Positions 32,814 to 39,985 of a stretch of 64,000 bases of DNA are shown here, in pieces. The DNA is taken from the NCBI RefSeq assembly GCF_004362215.1, contig NZ_SNWR01000002.1, positions 1,240,001 through 1,304,000 of the forward strand. Reading direction: 5' to 3'. Under the pieces are notes generated by a model. It had not been told where the DNA came from and did no database searches. It saw only the letters and a list, made by a program, of their open reading frames with translations. Position numbers and translations under genes: made by a program. Each line of letters starts with the position of its first letter. The stretch's first letter is position 1. Origin of the DNA: Paractinoplanes brasiliensis (lineage in GTDB: Bacteria > Actinomycetota > Actinomycetes > Mycobacteriales > Micromonosporaceae).

Positions 32814-33655
32814 CAGCGCCGCAGCGCAGCACCGAGCCGTGGCGCCGACGCCGATGCCGTGGCAACAACCTCGTCGAAGCGTCGCAGGACAAGCTCGGTC
32901 ACCGCCGGGTCGAGGCAGAGCGGCGGCGTGACGTGGTCGGCGCCCGTCTCACCGAGGCGGCGGTAGAACAAACCGTCAGCCAGCAGGTAGGCCGCGACGG
33001 CCACCCGCCGAGCACCGCCCTGCCGCAGCTCGGCGACGACATCGGCCACCCGTGGTCCCGGCCCCGAAACATAGCCGATCCGCACGGGGGTCCGCGGGTT
33101 GTCCACAATCAGGGTGTCCCCGCGCGTGCCTGTGGACGACTCCGGTTCGCCATCCCGAAAACGCGTAGGCTGCTCACGACGCTCCACCCCGGGTGGGAGG
33201 GGGTGGCGGTGGCGTACAGGCGATCTTGGGGAAGACGCGGCATTCATCCGATATCCAAGATCGATGGACAGGGCCTCGACGTCGGCTCTCCAGGTGGGGT
33301 CCGAGGAGCCCGCAGCGGTCAGCACCACGGCGTCCGCGGGGGGCAGGTGGCGGTGCAAGCTGTCGCGCAGCACGGCGTCGGGGCCCAGCGGCCGGCTGAC
33401 GGGGATGTCGCGGCCGGCCACGGCGTTGGCGATGTCCACGCGTACGTGGTAACCGGCGGACAGCAGCAAGGGCACGACCACCGCGCCGGGGGTCTGCTGG
33501 GCCACCTCGGCGATCCGGGGTTCCTGGACGTCGGCGTAGCAGAGGCGGACGTCGAGACCGGGGCGGCGGCGGGCCACCCGGGCCACCAGGTCGCGGATCT
33601 GGGCCTGGCCGGCGGGACTACGGGTGCCGTGCGCGACAACGATCAACGTGGGCAT
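32813..33655 (-). CDS. cbiX: Sirohydrochlorin chelatase (CbiX/SirB-like) with in-frame insertion
   Basis: A 280-residue class II chelatase. The N-terminal VVAHGTRSPAGQAQIRDL carries the metal-binding histidine (His9), and the GPDAVLRDSLHRHL and TAAGSSDP segments are typical. The second half resumes at VRIGYVSGPGPRVADVVAEL and ARRVAVAAYLLADGLFYRRL. Between them, about 55 residues (from LSIDLGYRMN to TLIVDNPRTP) have no counterpart in ordinary homologues and are encoded by DNA full of inverted repeats. It inserts iron (or cobalt) into sirohydrochlorin and so supplies sirohaem for NirB. The AGGGAG before ATG 33655 supports the start. The regulator gene nnaR lies 95 nt upstream on the same strand. 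Confidence 0.85.
   Translation of the reverse strand: MPTLIVVAHGTRSPAGQAQIRDLVARVARRRPGLDVRLCYADVQEPRIAEVAQQTPGAVVVPLLLSAGYHVRVDIANAVAGRDIPVSRPLGPDAVLRDSLHRHLPPADAVVLTAAGSSDPTWRADVEALSIDLGYRMNAASSPRSPVRHRHPLPPGVERREQPTRFRDGEPESSTGTRGDTLIVDNPRTPVRIGYVSGPGPRVADVVAELRQGGARRVAVAAYLLADGLFYRRLGETGADHVTPPLCLDPAVTELVLRRFDEVVATASASAPRLGAALRR
33100..33272. repeat. Inverted-repeat-rich insertion inside cbiX
   Basis: Within the extra coding stretch there are three inverted pairs: CGATCTTGG/CCAAGATCG (about 33220 and 33258), GTCCACA/TGTGGAC (about 33100 and 33131), and CTCCACCC/GGGTGGGAG around 33190. The block looks like a small palindromic repeat (MITE- or REP-like) inserted in frame. No target duplication could be established by eye. 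Confidence 0.5.
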
Positions 33656-33750
33656 GCTGTCGGTCTCCCTAATCAGGATATTTCCGATTTGTCGCCACGT
33701 TGCGACGTGCGGAGGATCGACCGTCGGGCTACCGGAACCGGCCGGAGCGG

Positions 33751-34872
33751 TCAGGCGGCGGGTTCGTCCAGGCGGAGGCGATAACCCCGCTTGATCACGG
33801 TTTCGATGTGGCGGCCGGAGCCCAAAGCCGTCCGCAACCTGGCCACCGCCACATCAACAGCGTGGCCGTCGTTGCCCCGGGGCAGGGCCTCGATCAACTG
33901 CTCCTTGGAGACGACCGCGCCGGGGCGGGCGGCCAGGGAGGTCAGAATGGCCATCGCCGCCGGGGCCAGGGCGTAGGGGGCGCCGTCGATCAGGACGGCG
34001 TGGCCCCGGAGTTCCAGGGTGGAGCCGGCCACCCGCAGCTTGACCGAGCGGCGCGGCAGCTCGTCCGTCACGGTTTTGATCAGGGCGCCCAGACGGAAAC
34101 GGGCCGGCATCACCACGGGGATCCCCCGCTCGGTCAGCGGCGCGGCGGTCACCGGCCCCACGCACGCGGCCAGGGTCGAGCCGGTGAGGAGGCGGTCGAG
34201 GGCGCCCGGCGACGCCTCCGACGCCACGGTCAGGAAGGCTTTCGCGGCCGGCGCGCTGGTGAACGTGACGGCGTCGATCTGACCGGCGGTGATCTGCTCG
34301 GCCAACCGGCGTACGGGGGAAAGGTCTTGCGGGTACACCCAGCGGTAGACCGGCACCTCGACCACCGCCGCGCCCGCGCCGCGCAGGGCGGTCACGAAGG
34401 CCGTCTGCGGCTCGCCGTGTTCCTGGACGACGATGCGCTGGCCGGCCACACCCGCGGCGAGCAGCCGTTCGAGGATTTCGTCGGTCGACTCGGTGGCCGC
34501 CGCCCAGTCCTCGCTCAGGCCGGCCGCCCGGATCGCGCCGCACGGTTTGGGGCCACGGGCCACGAGGCGCGCCCGCCCGAGCACCTCGCGCAGCTGGTCG
34601 CCCAGGCCCCAGCCCTCTGCCGCCTCGAGCCAGCCGCGGAAACCGAAACCCGTCGTGGCCACGACCAGGTCGGGTTCCAGCCCGATGCAGGCGGCGGTCG
34701 CGGCGTGCAGCGCCTCGTCGTCGGCCAGCGGCACGATCGAGATCGCGGACGCGGTGACGACCCGCGCGCCACGACGGGTGAGCAGCGCGGCCATCTCGTC
34801 GCGCCGCCGTTCGGCGGTGACAGCGACGGTGAAGCCCGTCAGCACACCCTCAGTCATCGACTCCCCCATCAT
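33751..34872 (-). CDS. nnaR: NnaR-type regulator: uroporphyrinogen-III synthase (HemD)-like domain fused to OmpR-type winged helix
   Basis: A 373-residue fusion. Residues 1-260 are HemD-like (FTVAVTAERRRDEMAALLTRRGARV, PDLVVATTGFGFRGWLEAAE, DAVTFTSAPAAKAFL). Residues about 275-370 are a winged helix of the OmpR/transcriptional-regulator C-terminal type (VLIDGAPYALAPAAMAILTSLAARPGAVVSKEQLIEALP, DVAVARLRTALG, VIKRGYRL). This architecture is that of NnaR of Streptomyces, which works with GlnR on nitrate assimilation genes. The start is ATG 34872 or ATG 34857. A GlnR-box-like element at 34901-34927 lies just upstream, and the controlled operon follows on the same strand. Confidence 0.85.
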   Translation of the reverse strand: MMGESMTEGVLTGFTVAVTAERRRDEMAALLTRRGARVVTASAISIVPLADDEALHAATAACIGLEPDLVVATTGFGFRGWLEAAEGWGLGDQLREVLGRARLVARGPKPCGAIRAAGLSEDWAAATESTDEILERLLAAGVAGQRIVVQEHGEPQTAFVTALRGAGAAVVEVPVYRWVYPQDLSPVRRLAEQITAGQIDAVTFTSAPAAKAFLTVASEASPGALDRLLTGSTLAACVGPVTAAPLTERGIPVVMPARFRLGALIKTVTDELPRRSVKLRVAGSTLELRGHAVLIDGAPYALAPAAMAILTSLAARPGAVVSKEQLIEALPRGNDGHAVDVAVARLRTALGSGRHIETVIKRGYRLRLDEPAA

Positions 34873-34900
34873 TTCGCTTCCGCCAGGGTTCCCAGGGCGG

Positions 34901-34927
34901 GTTACCGTGACGTCGTCGTCATGTTTC
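34901..34927 (-). promoter_or_regulatory. GlnR-box-like element upstream of nnaR
   Basis: Read on the minus strand: GAAAC-N6-ACGAC-N6-GTAAC, placing the AC dinucleotides at exactly 11-bp intervals (AC-n9-AC-n9-AC). This is the spacing of the GlnR consensus gTnAc-n6-GaAAc. It ends 29 bases before the ATG at 34872, near where a promoter would be. Nitrogen-dependent activation of nnaR is inferred. Confidence 0.5.
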
Positions 34928-34999
34928 GGGGCCGATAAGCCGGGGTCACAATTCCAGCCGTTGATCTTGTGAGCGCCGCGACGAGCGCCACGGGGAGCG

Positions 35000-35185
35000 T
35001 CAGTCGGTGGCCTCGTCCTGGATCCGCCGCACCGCCGCGAGCAGATGAAACACCTCGATCCGCCCGTCCAGGAAGCCCATCCGGTAGTCGGCGCCGGTGT
35101 CGGGGTCCCCCGCTTTCACGTTGTCGCGCCGCCCCGCGATGCCATCCGTACGCCCGGTGTCGTACGCGCGAATTTCATCGTCCAT
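35000..35185 (-). CDS. Small acidic protein (61 residues), paralogue of its upstream neighbour
   Basis: Starts at ATG 35185 and reads MDDEIRAYDTGRTDGIAG...ADYRMGFLDGRIEVFHLLAAVRR. It overlaps the end of the preceding small gene by 11 bp. The two share the pattern RAYDxGRxDGxAGRxD...ADYRxGxxDGxxxVF. No family or motif is recognised. No membrane helix or cysteine is present. Probably co-translated with its neighbour. Confidence 0.7.
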   Translation of the reverse strand: MDDEIRAYDTGRTDGIAGRRDNVKAGDPDTGADYRMGFLDGRIEVFHLLAAVRRIQDEATD

Positions 35186-35366
35186 TCTTGCCGTCCATGG
35201 CCTTGCGGATCGCCGCGATGAGGTCGGCCTCGAACACGGCGAGCTGCCCGTCCGCCAGCCCCACCCGATAGTCGGCGTCGCTGTCCCGCGCGTGGTCCTC
35301 CCGCCCGGCCACACCGTCGGCCCGCCCCTCGTCGTAGGCCCGCAGGGCGAAGTCCGCGCTGTCCAT
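35175..35366 (-). CDS. Small acidic protein (63 residues), paralogue of its downstream neighbour
   Basis: Starts at ATG 35366 preceded by a perfect AGGAGG five bases upstream, which rules out longer frames. It reads MDSADFALRAYDEGRADGVAG...ADYRVGLADGQLAVFEADLIAAIRK. It is a tandem duplicate of the next gene. The family is not recognised. The upstream 35367-35734 is an intergenic region shared with the divergent esterase gene. Confidence 0.75.
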   Translation of the reverse strand: MDSADFALRAYDEGRADGVAGREDHARDSDADYRVGLADGQLAVFEADLIAAIRKAMDGKNGR

Positions 35367-35734
35367 CAGTCCTCCTGAACGCTCCTGTCGCGCGGTCAGG
35401 CGCAGACACCGCGAATCAATCTCACATGCGCGAACCCGGATTCCCACCGGCCGATTCGCCCAGCCGGAAATCCTAAAGTTCGAGGTCAAGGGCGCGTTCG
35501 GACGAGTTTTGGGCCACCGTCGCACCCACGGTGAGCAGGCGAATCCGAGCGGTGATCCGCCGGGCTGTCCGGCGTAGAATCCTCGGCGGCCGTCGCCGGA
35601 GAAGCACCCGGAGCGCCACACGGCCGGGATCCGTCTGCATCGAGCCCGGTCTCTTGACAGTGCCGACGGCTGACTGAAACCCTGCGTCACGAGGTGATTA
35701 CCCCGTACGGGGAAAGGAGTTGGTCAGGATCGAC
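35367..35734. other. Divergent intergenic region with CCCCGTACGGGG palindrome
   Basis: About 370 bases with no convincing gene, between the two small minus-strand genes and the plus-strand esterase. It includes AT-richer stretches (TCCTAAAGTTCGAGG near 35470) and the perfect 12-bp palindrome CCCCGTACGGGG at 35701-35712, 23 bases before the esterase start. Promoters for both sides are expected here. Confidence 0.45.
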
Positions 35735-36883
35735 ATGCGGAGCCCCCGGCTCACCGGCCTGATCGAGGCCACCGACCCTCCCGACGCCGACCGCCTGTGG
35801 GCCGAGCTCACCGCCGGCGGCACCCCGCTGATCGAGCCCTGGGACGACGGCCATTGCCTGGTCACGTTCCTGTGGCGCGGCCGGGCCGAGCGGGTCCGGG
35901 CGTGGTGGGACATCGACGTGTCGCTCACCCGCATTCCCGGCACCGACGTCTGGCACGGCTCCGAGGTCTTCCCGAACGACCTGCGCACCATCTACGCGCT
36001 CGTGCGCGACGACGTCGAGGAGCTGCCCACGACCCCTGGTGACGCGCGCCTCGACCACGGCAACCCGCTCACGGTCCCCTTCGAGGCCGACCCCGGCGAC
36101 CCGACCGACGTCAGCCGCTGGGCCTCCGAGTTGCGTCTGCCCGCCGCGCCGCGATCACCGTGGACCACGCCGGACCCCGGCAACCCGGCCGGCCGTCTGA
36201 CCCACGGCGAGTTCCGCCCCGGCGTCGCGATCACCACCTATCTCCCGTACGGGGTGCAGCCCGACGGCCTGCCGGTGCTGGTGATGTTCGACGGCCACGA
36301 GGCGCAGACCGTGCTCCGCGTCCCGACGGTCCTCGACAACCTGATCGCCGCGGGACGGCTCGAGCCGATGGCCGCGCTGTTCGTCCACGGCCGGCAAGAG
36401 AACCGTTCCCGCGACCTGACCCCCGGCCCGCCCCTCGAGAAGCTGGTCGAGGAATCCCTCGAGTGGGCGGGGTCGCGCTCCGGCGTCGGCTCACCGATGG
36501 GCGACAACCTGGTGGCCGGCGTCTCCCGTGGCGGCCTTGTCGCCACGCACCTCGGGCTGCGCCGGCCCGACCTGTTCCGCGGGGTCATCGCCCATTCCGC
36601 CAGCTTCTGGTGGCCTCCCCGCGCCGACGGAACCCCGGGAACCTTGATCCGCGACGCCGAACGGCTGGCCCACCCGGACGTGCGCTATTACCTCGACGTC
36701 GGCCTGCTGGAGGGACGTCCCGGCGCCGCCTCCGGTTTGTCGCAGCTGGAGGTGGTCCGCGAGATGCGGGACGTGCTGCTGTCCCGCCACTGCAGGGTCA
36801 CTTACACCGAGTACTCCGGCGGGCACGACTACGTGAACTGGCGGCACAACTTCCCCGAGGCCCTGCTCGCCGTCGCCGAATAG
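35735..36883 (+). CDS. Enterochelin esterase-like alpha/beta hydrolase (Fes family)
   Basis: The ATG at 35735 with CAGG six bases upstream gives 382 residues; an earlier TTG at 35720 directly abuts AGGAG and is less likely. The N-terminal 140 residues match the Fes beta-rich domain (VTFLWRGRAERVRAWWDIDV, LRTIYALVRDD). The catalytic domain follows: GVAITTYLPYG, VLVMFDGHE, nucleophile elbow GVSRGG, and a late histidine in YSGGHDYVNWRHNFPEAL. Family members cleave ferric triscatecholate siderophores in the cytoplasm. No siderophore synthesis or uptake gene lies nearby, so use of foreign siderophores or another ester is possible. Confidence 0.85.
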   Translation: MRSPRLTGLIEATDPPDADRLWAELTAGGTPLIEPWDDGHCLVTFLWRGRAERVRAWWDIDVSLTRIPGTDVWHGSEVFPNDLRTIYALVRDDVEELPTTPGDARLDHGNPLTVPFEADPGDPTDVSRWASELRLPAAPRSPWTTPDPGNPAGRLTHGEFRPGVAITTYLPYGVQPDGLPVLVMFDGHEAQTVLRVPTVLDNLIAAGRLEPMAALFVHGRQENRSRDLTPGPPLEKLVEESLEWAGSRSGVGSPMGDNLVAGVSRGGLVATHLGLRRPDLFRGVIAHSASFWWPPRADGTPGTLIRDAERLAHPDVRYYLDVGLLEGRPGAASGLSQLEVVREMRDVLLSRHCRVTYTEYSGGHDYVNWRHNFPEALLAVAE

Positions 36884-36967
36884 CGGAAATCGGGTGGGCC
36901 GGTACGATTCGCGCATGACGTCAATCCTGGCGGCGGCGCTCGACGCGTACGGCCGGCCCTTGCCCCG

Positions 36968-38146
36968 GTGAGACGCCGGGGTTACGTTCCGGTCCTCGTC
37001 GTGGTGGTTGTCGCCGCCGTCGTCGCGGGCGCGGTCGCCTGGGCCGGCGTGCCTCCGAGGCTGCACCTGCACGGCGGCTTCGTCGACCTGTCGGTCTATC
37101 GGTACGGCGGCCGGCTGGTGCTCGACGGCTTGCCGCTCTACGACACCCGCGACCCGGCGACGAATCTGCGCTTCACCTATCCCCCGTTCGCCGCGGTCCT
37201 GATGACGCCGCTCGCGCTGCTGCCGTTCTGGCTCGTCACCGCACTGTGGACGGCCGCCTCGACGGCCGCCCTGGCGGGGGTGATCGCGCTGGCCGGCCGT
37301 TCGTTGACGGGGTGGCAGGTCGCGCTGCTCACCGCGGGCGCGCTCGCCCTGGAACCGGTGTGGCAGAACCTCACTTTCGGCCAGATCAACCTGTTCCTGA
37401 TGGCGGCCCTGCTCGTCGACCTGATGCGACCGGAACGGCGCTGGTCGGGCGTGCTCGTCGGGATCGCCGCCGGGGTGAAGCTGACCCCGCTGGTCTTCGT
37501 CGTGCTGCTGGTGCTGATCGGTCGCCGGGCCGCGGCGGGGCGAGCTCTGCTGGCCTTCGCCGCCACCGTGGCGGCCGGTTTCGTGTTCGCTCCCGGCTCG
37601 GCGCGGGCGTACTGGACGGAGGATCTTTTCACGGCGGGCCGGGTCGGGCCTCCGGAGATGGCGCACAATCAGTCGGTGTTCGGGGCGCTGGCCCGGCTGC
37701 TGGACGGCGTGCCCCCGAACCTGATGTGGCTCGCGGTCGCCGGGCCGCTCGCTCTGGCGTTCGTGGTGCTCGGGGCGGTGCGGTGGCGCCGCGGCGACCG
37801 GCTGCTCGGGGCCGGGCTGGGCGCGCTGGCCATGCTGCTCGCCTCACCGGTCTCGTGGTCGCATCACTGGGTGTGGGCCGTCCCCGTCGGGCTGGCACTG
37901 TGGACGTGCAGCCGGACTGCGAGCGTCCTGTGGTTTGCGGTCTTCGCCTCCCGTCTGTTCGTGTGGCAGCCGTGGGGACAGCGCCGCGAATACGGCTGGG
38001 ACCCGGTCGAGCACGTTCCCGGCAACGCCTACCTGCTCGCCGCGCTGGCCCTCGGGGTATGGGCGGCGCTGCGACTACGCCGTCACTCGCTCAGCGGGGC
38101 AGCAGGCCCGAGCGGTTCCACAACGGTTTCCCGGGCCCGTCGATAA
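36968..38146 (+). CDS. GT87/DUF2029-type membrane glycosyltransferase (mannosyltransferase-like)
   Basis: A 392-residue polytopic protein with about ten membrane helices, starting at GTG 36968 (MRRRGYVPVLVVVVVAAVVAG). GT87 features are visible: DLSVYRYGGRLVLDGLPLYD with the catalytic-type aspartate after the first helix, FTYPPFAAVLMTPLALLPF, QNLTFGQINLFL and SPVSWSHHWVWAVP. GT87 enzymes transfer mannose or arabinose from polyprenyl-phosphate sugars to cell-envelope lipoglycans. An 18-codon frame (36915-36971) overlaps its start by GTGA. Its last 56 bases overlap the convergent oxygenase gene. Confidence 0.85.
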   Translation: MRRRGYVPVLVVVVVAAVVAGAVAWAGVPPRLHLHGGFVDLSVYRYGGRLVLDGLPLYDTRDPATNLRFTYPPFAAVLMTPLALLPFWLVTALWTAASTAALAGVIALAGRSLTGWQVALLTAGALALEPVWQNLTFGQINLFLMAALLVDLMRPERRWSGVLVGIAAGVKLTPLVFVVLLVLIGRRAAAGRALLAFAATVAAGFVFAPGSARAYWTEDLFTAGRVGPPEMAHNQSVFGALARLLDGVPPNLMWLAVAGPLALAFVVLGAVRWRRGDRLLGAGLGALAMLLASPVSWSHHWVWAVPVGLALWTCSRTASVLWFAVFASRLFVWQPWGQRREYGWDPVEHVPGNAYLLAALALGVWAALRLRRHSLSGAAGPSGSTTVSRARR

Positions 38147-38975
38147 GGTCCAATTCGCCCAGGTACGCCACCACACGCTCGCTGGCCCAGCGGATCGTCT
38201 CCTGGAAGTGCGGGTTGGCGCGGGCCGCCCGCCAGCCGTCGGAAGGCCGGACACCGATCGCCTTGTACACGGCGGGATGGATGAGCCGGGTGCCGCACAG
38301 GTACGCCGCCCGCCCGATCACCAGCTTGTCGAAGGCCAGCCGCTTACCCGACGCGGCGCGGACCTGCCGGGCCAGTTCCTCGCGGGCATACCGTACGTGC
38401 CGGGCCTCCTCGACGACGTGGATGCGCGACACCATCCGTACGAGGGGCTGCACCTGCTCGGATGCCATGGCCTCACGCTGCAGCGTGTCCAGGATCTCCT
38501 CGCAGATCAGGATGGCCGCGAACATGCGCGGGCCGGTGGCCGTGGTCGCGATCCACTTGCCGAGGAAGGCGTTGACACCGTCGGGGCGGTAGACCGGCGT
38601 CCCCAGCGTCTCGATCATCTTGCCGAACATGACCGAGTGCCGGCACTCGTCGGCCACCTCGGTGAGGCCGTACTGGGCGTGGGCGGTGGTCGGGTCCTGG
38701 CCGTAGTACGCCCGGATCAGCAGCTGCATGAGGATCGTCTCGAACCAGATGCCCAGCCCGGCGATGCTGGCCGCCTCGTGCCGGGTCAGCGTGATCCGCT
38801 GTTCCTCGGTGAGACCGTCCCAGAGGGACGTGCCGTAGAGCGACGACCGGTGCGGCGGGACGAAATACAAGCCGTCCTCGAAGGGCGCCTCCCAATCGAT
38901 CTCCACCGAAGGGTCGTACGAGTGGGAAGCGGACGACTGCAGGAGCCGGGTCGCTGTGCGGTCGCGATCGGTCAT
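38091..38975 (-). CDS. AurF-like diiron oxygenase
   Basis: A 294-residue helical protein with the metal-ligand pattern of the AurF/p-aminobenzoate N-oxygenase family: RHEAASIAGLGIWFE, an E-x-x-x-E-x-x-H region in EVADECRHSVMF, CEEILDTLQREAM and EEARHVRYAREEL. These enzymes use a diiron centre for oxygenation, for example N-oxygenation of arylamines. It is divergent from the TetR-DUF4873-monooxygenase cluster and shares its operator region (38999-39013). It is therefore likely part of the same oxidative pathway. The substrate is unknown. Confidence 0.82.
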   Translation of the reverse strand: MTDRDRTATRLLQSSASHSYDPSVEIDWEAPFEDGLYFVPPHRSSLYGTSLWDGLTEEQRITLTRHEAASIAGLGIWFETILMQLLIRAYYGQDPTTAHAQYGLTEVADECRHSVMFGKMIETLGTPVYRPDGVNAFLGKWIATTATGPRMFAAILICEEILDTLQREAMASEQVQPLVRMVSRIHVVEEARHVRYAREELARQVRAASGKRLAFDKLVIGRAAYLCGTRLIHPAVYKAIGVRPSDGWRAARANPHFQETIRWASERVVAYLGELDLIDGPGKPLWNRSGLLPR

Positions 38976-38993
38976 GATGCCTCCCGGAAGCGC

Positions 38994-39022
38994 TTGACGT
39001 TACCGGCGGTAACAGTTACTTC
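38994..39022 (+). promoter_or_regulatory. Candidate promoter of the TetR-monooxygenase operon
   Basis: TTGACG at 38994-38999 matches a sigma-70-type -35 box. TACTTC-like sequence about 17 bases later could be the -10. The operator palindrome lies directly between them, which fits repression by blocking RNA polymerase. Confidence 0.4.
38999..39013. promoter_or_regulatory. TetR operator palindrome between diiron oxygenase and TetR genes
   Basis: GTTACC-GGC-GGTAAC is a perfect 15-bp palindrome in the 54-bp divergent intergenic region. A further related half, AGTTACTTCTAGTACT, follows. It is the likely binding site of the TetR protein encoded at 39030. Confidence 0.65.
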
Positions 39023-39029
39023 TAGTACT

Positions 39030-39707
39030 ATGAAGTCGGAACAGAAGCCGGTCAATACCGACGCTCGTCGCGAGCGCTGGGCCGGCCACCGGGAACAGCG
39101 CCGGTCCGAGCTGACCGACGCCGCGATCGACGCCATCCGGCAGCACGGCCCCGAGGTCGGCATGGAGGCGATCGCCGCCCACGCCGGCGTCAGCAAACCG
39201 GTGCTCTACCGCTACTTCGCCGACAAGTCGGAGCTGTGGCTCGCGGTCGGGCAGCGCTCCGGCGCCCTGGTGCTCGACGCGATCGTCCCGGCCGTGGCCG
39301 CCGTACGGGAGGAACGCGCCGCGATCGGGGCCGCCATCGACGCCTATCTGACCCACATCGCGGCCGACACGAACCTCTACCAGTTCGTCGTGCACCAGCC
39401 CGACATCGCCCGGCATCGTGACGTGGTGGCCGATGTCGTCGACACGGTGGCCAGCGGGCTCGCGCGCATCTTCGGCGACCGGCTACGAGCCCGGGGACTC
39501 GACTCGGGGGCAGCGCTGCCCTGGGCGTACGGGGTGGTGGGTTACGTGCAGGCGGTCGGTGACTGGTGGTTGCGGCAGCAGCAGCCGATCAGCCGGGAAG
39601 CGCTGGGCGACTACCTGACGACGTTTCTGTGGGGCGGGGTGGCGGGCATCCAGCACGCGGCCGACGTCCCGGGCGGCCTGGCGGCATTCGGACAGGAGAC
39701 CACGTGA
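39030..39707 (+). CDS. TetR-family regulator of the monooxygenase cluster
   Basis: The ATG at 39030 gives 225 residues. The helix-turn-helix is ELTDAAIDAIRQHGPEVGMEAIAAHAGVSKPVLYRYFADKSELWLAVG. The C-terminal domain (LYQFVVHQPDIARHRDVVADVVDTVASGLARIF, ALPWAYGVVGYVQAVGDWWL) is of the lipid/steroid-type TetR_C class seen in mycobacterial regulators. It probably represses both this operon and the divergent diiron oxygenase through the palindrome at 38999. The stop overlaps the next start by GTGA. Confidence 0.88.
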   Translation: MKSEQKPVNTDARRERWAGHREQRRSELTDAAIDAIRQHGPEVGMEAIAAHAGVSKPVLYRYFADKSELWLAVGQRSGALVLDAIVPAVAAVREERAAIGAAIDAYLTHIAADTNLYQFVVHQPDIARHRDVVADVVDTVASGLARIFGDRLRARGLDSGAALPWAYGVVGYVQAVGDWWLRQQQPISREALGDYLTTFLWGGVAGIQHAADVPGGLAAFGQETT

Positions 39708-39985
39708 ACGACGAGGAATATCGCGGCCCGGCGGTCCTGAGGATCGGCGACGACCGGCATCCCGTACAGGTGCGGTTGTCGGCCCGGTTCGAGCCGATCG
39801 AGGGTCGTTACCGCTGGGCGGGGCGTACGGGTTCCGACGCGCTGCTGACCGAGCGGGTCGGCGCGGGGCTGCGCGAGGCCTCCCTGGCGATCGGCGAGCG
39901 GCCCACGACCGTACGGCTGAGCGAGCCGGACCCGTGGGGTGGCGTCCGGCTGTCGGGGACGGGCACACCGCCGTGGTTCGCATGA
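39704..39985 (+). CDS. DUF4873 protein
   Basis: A 93-residue protein starting with a GTG that overlaps the TetR stop (GTGA), ending with an ATGA overlap to the monooxygenase. The sequence EEYRGPAVLRIGDDRHPVQVRLSARFEPIEGRYRWAGR matches DUF4873, a domain also found fused to flavin monooxygenases. It is probably an accessory of the FMO encoded next. The molecular role is unknown. Confidence 0.78.
   Translation: MNDEEYRGPAVLRIGDDRHPVQVRLSARFEPIEGRYRWAGRTGSDALLTERVGAGLREASLAIGERPTTVRLSEPDPWGGVRLSGTGTPPWFA

Noticed and set aside
35735..36883. Siderophore cluster around the Fes-like esterase
   Set aside because: No NRPS, siderophore synthesis, ABC uptake or ferric-siderophore reductase gene lies in the surrounding region.
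36915..36971. 18-codon frame overlapping the GT87 start by GTGA, possible leader peptide
   Set aside because: Too short to judge, no attenuator-like structure seen and no homology evident; noted in the GT87 entry only.
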